Shown here one piece after another: positions 5,101-6,951 of a stretch of DNA of 6,951 nucleotides. The notes beneath the pieces were generated by a model. It ran no database searches. It was given only the letters and a program-made list of their open reading frames with translations, and was not told the origin of the DNA. Within the stretch, counting starts at the first letter, position 1. Each line of letters opens with the position of its first letter. The translations under genes were made by a program, and so were the position numbers. The DNA is from Alphaproteobacteria bacterium (GTDB lineage: Bacteria > Pseudomonadota > Alphaproteobacteria > Rs-D84 > NBLK01), in NCBI GenBank assembly GCA_016936785.1, contig JAFGXE010000037.1, positions 1 to 6,951 of the forward strand. Reading direction: 5' to 3'.

Positions 5101-6951
5101 CACTTCATGCTGAGAATAATCTTACGATAACAGCGGATAATTTTGAAGGACGTGGTGCCTCTTTAGAAGGGGGGAATATGACGATTGCAACAACAGGAGA
5201 TTTCTCTCTTTCAAGTCTTATTGGAACAGCATCAGTTGGCGAGAACTTTGTGACTTCAGAGCTTTCACAGGTTGCGTATTTAGGAGCAGATAATCTTGCA
5301 ATTCAGTCGGATGGAAATCTCGATCTTTTAGGTGTTGTTGGAGATGTGACAGGAAATGCAAACTTAAATGCAGGTGGTGATACAACAGTTGGAGCAGTCC
5401 AAATTCATAATAAATTTTATCAGAAAGATAGTGAAACAAACTATACTCATGATGAAACAATTCAGAACTTTGGATCAGATTTTCTTGTTGGAGGAGATCT
5501 TGCTCTTGCTGGAAAAAATGTCAATGTGATTGGATCTCAAATGCATGCAGGTGGGGATGTAGATATTGATGCAAGTGAAAATCTGAACGTGATTGCGACA
5601 CAAGATATTGATTATCATGCTTTTGGGTATGCGACTGAAAGTACATTTAAATCTGAAGCTCATCAAGAAGTGCATACGTCTATTACAAATAATCTTGCGG
5701 GGATTTCAGGGAAAAATGTAAATCTCGTTTCAGGGAATGACACCAATATCATCGGGGGTGAAATTATCGCGGATGAGAATCTTGATGCAAATGCCGGTGG
5801 AAATATCAATGTCGCAGGCGTAAAAGATTCTCAATATGACATGGTTTTTCATCAGGAATCAAGCTTTGATGCGCTGGGTGCACTTGCAACAATGGCAGGG
5901 GCGAGTCTGATGGAACCGCTCGGAATGGCTGGCAGTTTTGATCTTGCGATGGATGCAGAAAAAGGATCGGCGGATACGCGAACAACATACGATGAAACCG
6001 TTCGAAATAGCCTTCTTTCTGCGGGGAATAATCTCTCTTTAACGAGTGCAAATAATGCGACATTTGTGAGTACAGATCTTGTTTCAGACGGTTTAACTTC
6101 TGTCAATGCCGGTGGGGATATTCTTGTTGGAACGATGGCGGAAGAACATATGTCTGAGCATAATCACACCGAATGGGGCGGAGATGTCGTTGGTTCTGTT
6201 GTTGGAGGTGCAATCAACGCGGTTGCTTCAACGCTTGAAACACAAACTGGCGGTCTGTTTGATGGGGCGCAATTTGAAGACATGGCACGTCAGGCTTCTC
6301 GGGCAGAAACAACCGACTATGTGCGGACAGATACTGTTCTCCAAAAGGAATCGAATGTCCTGACAAATGATCTTCAAACCGTCTCAGGAAATGATACGGC
6401 TATTCTTGGGTCGAATGTTATTGTGAATCAAAATGCAGACATTCAAACTGGCGGAAATCTCATTATCGCAGGCGTGCAGGAAACATCTTCAAAAACAGAA
6501 CGTCATGAAGAAATCTCGTTTGATAATGTGGATTTCTCAAACACAAATTCAAGCGTCAGCATGTCAGTCACACAACAACGCGAGAAATCAGAACATACAG
6601 AAACATCTTCAACAAATAAAGGATCGACGATTCAGATTGGCGGGAACTTAACAGCAAATTCAGACCAAGGAATTACGGTCCAAGGATCAACGATTACAGC
6701 CGATGGAGATGTTGCTCTGAATGCACAAGACGATGCCCAAGTTCTTGCAGGAGAAAATACCTATACAACTTCCGATTCATATTCGAATATCTCAAATACA
6801 TTGACGGCAACTGTCGGGAACCAGTGGGTGGCAACAGCTGAAAATGCCTACAATACAGCAGAGGGTTGGGGAGAACTTCAAACGCAAGGAGATGTTTCTT
6901 CTACGATGCAAACGACAGCACTTGCTCTTCAAAGTGTGATAGAAGCAGCAC
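2163..6951 (+). CDS. Two-partner secretion exoprotein TpsA, filamentous hemagglutinin/CdiA-like, 3' end beyond window
   Basis: Frame 3 is open from ATG 2163 to the window end: 1596 codons plus one base, with no stop or frameshift found. This is a giant surface or secreted beta-helix protein exported by the adjacent TpsB. Residues 1-23 are a signal peptide (MFKQFFAYFISFALVYQP..LLRA, cleavage before QIVV). Residues 24 to about 270 are the TPS recognition domain with NGVPIVNI, NNFSEFNV, NPNGI (133-137) and Cys139/Cys142 in ITCAGCGFINT; I found no other cysteine. An FHA-1-like stalk spans about 270-770, with aromatic inserts near 506-590, 636-665 and 716-757. D789-D800 resembles a dockerin calcium loop. 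A conserved block occupies about 820-960: ESNPLFTD (823), LVQLTKPIIWYVAEEV (ending at 930) and VPKVYFP (942). FHA-2 repeats run from about 963 onward, interrupted by helical inserts. The resemblance to CdiA-type effectors is strong, but the pretoxin and toxin regions are not in view. A simple adhesin remains possible. Starts 126 bases after tpsB, with its own promoter and Shine-Dalgarno. Confidence 0.95.
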   Translation, partial: MFKQFFAYFISFALVYQPVLLRAQIVVDPNAGNQPIVDNGQNGVPIVNIVAPTAGGVSMNNFSEFNVGAEGVVINNSTETGISQLAGAMYNNPLFQGGNTASTIVSYVTGTNQSRLDGFTEIFGSQANYIMANPNGITCAGCGFINTPRVTLTTGDVSANGRMIDVDRGEISIEGAGLNAGGVDYFEIISRTAKLTGQLNGKDVSIIAGRNTYDRATKEITEKADDGSAKPAIAIDASALGSIYAGRIKIVSTEDGVGVQSAGDMIADTADVTLDADGNITYKSITSAGNVNVKSTQDIVQTRRVIAAGDVSLEAKNITIERPDLDPEEGGHLNAGGNISIQMTEDFVNAGDLYALGGSLILSAGNITNDHGTLLSLGDLSLNATGDITNFAGTIQSGGDMTLTAQSFYNIGETTGGYTTELVTFSGGPYVNSDGLTVLNKKEIATSTLGTVAPSYVYSGGNLTINLSDTLHNEGSMLYATNDMTVNARVIENMRSYLDTDPLLTRYKRKQKYTVWVEMTGLFGNWQFEQDKGRLERGEITLEQFYALYPLEEPQGSGGGWGGSSDWSETTFFLTHTDDEYESQRVYSDTPAYILSGGNMILNATDSILNEGSVIKSGGSLDISTTSLQNLSADSGFYEMQYTNYPDPPYWKWRINRLEEVVSTLTSEESIIQSGQDLTITAGEIENRSSDIVSDQNITLNTNNLKNYTSSIETHSLYEKWKYIDKRDHMTGGPTYITSYRYYYRTGETVYSDHVAQIIAGGDLTITDTATQSGDGIQLSNTFYADQNDPNFNGFINVNDLDNIIDPDGILFQYGDGAGYLIESNPLFTDLTGMLESAYWMERLGADPADYEIPFLGDQVYEAELVDRAVRDYTQQRFIVGMNAADQRNILMENALDFAGDLNLAMGIDLTNAQLVQLTKPIIWYVAEEVDLGHGRTEIAYVPKVYFPLAEQAVKTRIGGVLGGNNVMLATNRDVQATGTLHAENNLTITADNFEGRGASLEGGNMTIATTGDFSLSSLIGTASVGENFVTSELSQVAYLGADNLAIQSDGNLDLLGVVGDVTGNANLNAGGDTTVGAVQIHNKFYQKDSETNYTHDETIQNFGSDFLVGGDLALAGKNVNVIGSQMHAGGDVDIDASENLNVIATQDIDYHAFGYATESTFKSEAHQEVHTSITNNLAGISGKNVNLVSGNDTNIIGGEIIADENLDANAGGNINVAGVKDSQYDMVFHQESSFDALGALATMAGASLMEPLGMAGSFDLAMDAEKGSADTRTTYDETVRNSLLSAGNNLSLTSANNATFVSTDLVSDGLTSVNAGGDILVGTMAEEHMSEHNHTEWGGDVVGSVVGGAINAVASTLETQTGGLFDGAQFEDMARQASRAETTDYVRTDTVLQKESNVLTNDLQTVSGNDTAILGSNVIVNQNADIQTGGNLIIAGVQETSSKTERHEEISFDNVDFSNTNSSVSMSVTQQREKSEHTETSSTNKGSTIQIGGNLTANSDQGITVQGSTITADGDVALNAQDDAQVLAGENTYTTSDSYSNISNTLTATVGNQWVATAENAYNTAEGWGELQTQGDVSSTMQTTALALQSVIEAA
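3678..4464 (+). repeat. Three degenerate FHA-1 units with aromatic inserts (protein level)
   Basis: Within TpsA, three units each consist of a variable aromatic or charged insert followed by a beta-helix turn of the form xIxxGGxLTI. The turn motifs are ILSGGNM (SGGNM at residues 596-600), IIQSGQDL (674-678) and IIAGGDL (760-764), giving periods of 78 and 86 residues. The preceding inserts are 506-590 (RYKRKQKYTVWVEM, then a Gly/Trp run GSGGGWGG), 636-665 (YPDPPYWKWRINR) and 716-757 (LYEKWKYIDKRD, then YRYYYRTGE). Similar inserts occur in FHA-1 of CdiA-like proteins. The DNA itself is not detectably repetitive, so the units are old. Confidence 0.55.
4527..4565 (+). other. Dockerin/EF-hand-like calcium-loop motif in TpsA
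   Basis: Residues 789-801 read DPNFNGFINVNDL. Positions 1, 3, 5, 6, 8 and 12 are D, N, N, G, I and D. That fits the calcium-binding loop of type I dockerins (D-x-N-x-D/N-G-x-I/V-x-x-x-D-L) and, with D in place of E at position 12, of EF-hands. It lies between the FHA-1 stalk and the conserved pre-FHA-2 block. I see only one loop, whereas dockerin domains have two, so a whole dockerin domain is unlikely. A chance match in an Asn/Asp-rich region is possible. Confidence 0.4.
5481..6764 (+). repeat. Degenerate FHA-2 hemagglutinin repeats (protein level)
   Basis: At least five TpsA units follow the hemagglutinin repeat pattern of a GGDL/SGNNL-type turn, then GSxxxAxGDVxxxA, then a polar, Ser/Thr/Glu-rich connector. 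Approximate residue spans are 1107-1154, 1177-1224, 1283-1329, 1398-1445 and 1488-1534. A less regular stretch from 963 (GVLGGNNVMLATNRDV) leads into them. The connectors vary from about 20 to 70 residues, and two contain hydrophobic helical segments (1235-1266 and around 1340-1358). In CdiA this region is implicated in delivery across the target outer membrane; whether that holds here is unknown. Confidence 0.7.

Noticed and set aside
5806..6106. Two overlapping minus-strand frames of about 85 codons, possibly an antisense small gene
   Set aside because: They are shadows of the FHA-2 coding sequence in two frames. No Shine-Dalgarno or domain supports either, and the sense frame is continuous through them.
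2163..6951. Assigning the symbol cdiA and calling the locus a contact-dependent inhibition system
   Set aside because: The resemblance in the TPS, pre-FHA-2 and FHA-2 regions is good, but the diagnostic pretoxin motif, toxin domain and immunity gene are outside the window, so the symbol would overstate the evidence.

Overview
The window holds one locus, a type Vb (two-partner) secretion system of a Gram-negative bacterium. A complete outer-membrane transporter gene (TpsB, about 333-2036, + strand) is followed after 126 bases by a very large secreted exoprotein gene (TpsA). TpsA starts at 2163 and is still open at the last base (6951), 1596 codons in. Both proteins look most like the CdiB/CdiA and HecB/HecA-type hemagglutinin branch. 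Evidence for this in TpsB is the Cys-containing POTRA1 pattern, the GYVTTRVYLPQQ segment and the VRGF barrel motif. Evidence in TpsA is the NPNGI-T-C-x-x-C-GF signature, the conserved block before FHA-2 (ESNPLFTD ... LTKPIIWYVAEEV ... VPKVYFP) and the degenerate FHA-2 hemagglutinin repeats.

Layout: 1-330 is an AT-rich non-coding leader with several small inverted and direct repeats, a plausible promoter and a 10-bp palindrome just before tpsB. 333-2036 is tpsB. 2037-2162 holds a hairpin with a short T run, then a near-consensus sigma-70 promoter (TTGAAA, 17-base spacer, TATAAA) and a good Shine-Dalgarno for tpsA. 2163-6951 is tpsA without its 3' end. I see no RNA genes, insertion sequences, CRISPR arrays, phage genes or minus-strand genes.

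How the parts work together: both proteins carry Sec signal peptides. TpsB would insert in the outer membrane as a POTRA-beta barrel and recognise the N-terminal TPS domain of TpsA, threading it to the surface as a beta-helical filament. In CdiA-type proteins the C-terminus carries a pretoxin domain and a variable toxin, with an immunity gene just downstream. None of that lies inside this window, so contact-dependent inhibition is an inference from family resemblance. A plain adhesin or hemagglutinin remains possible.

Organism: GC content is roughly 40% by eye and the TPS class implies a proteobacterium-like, diderm host. I cannot place it more closely. The most unusual details are inside TpsA: a dockerin/EF-hand-like loop just before the conserved pre-FHA-2 block, a glycine-zipper and other helical inserts between FHA-2 repeats, and a short FHA-1 stalk with three aromatic-rich inserts.
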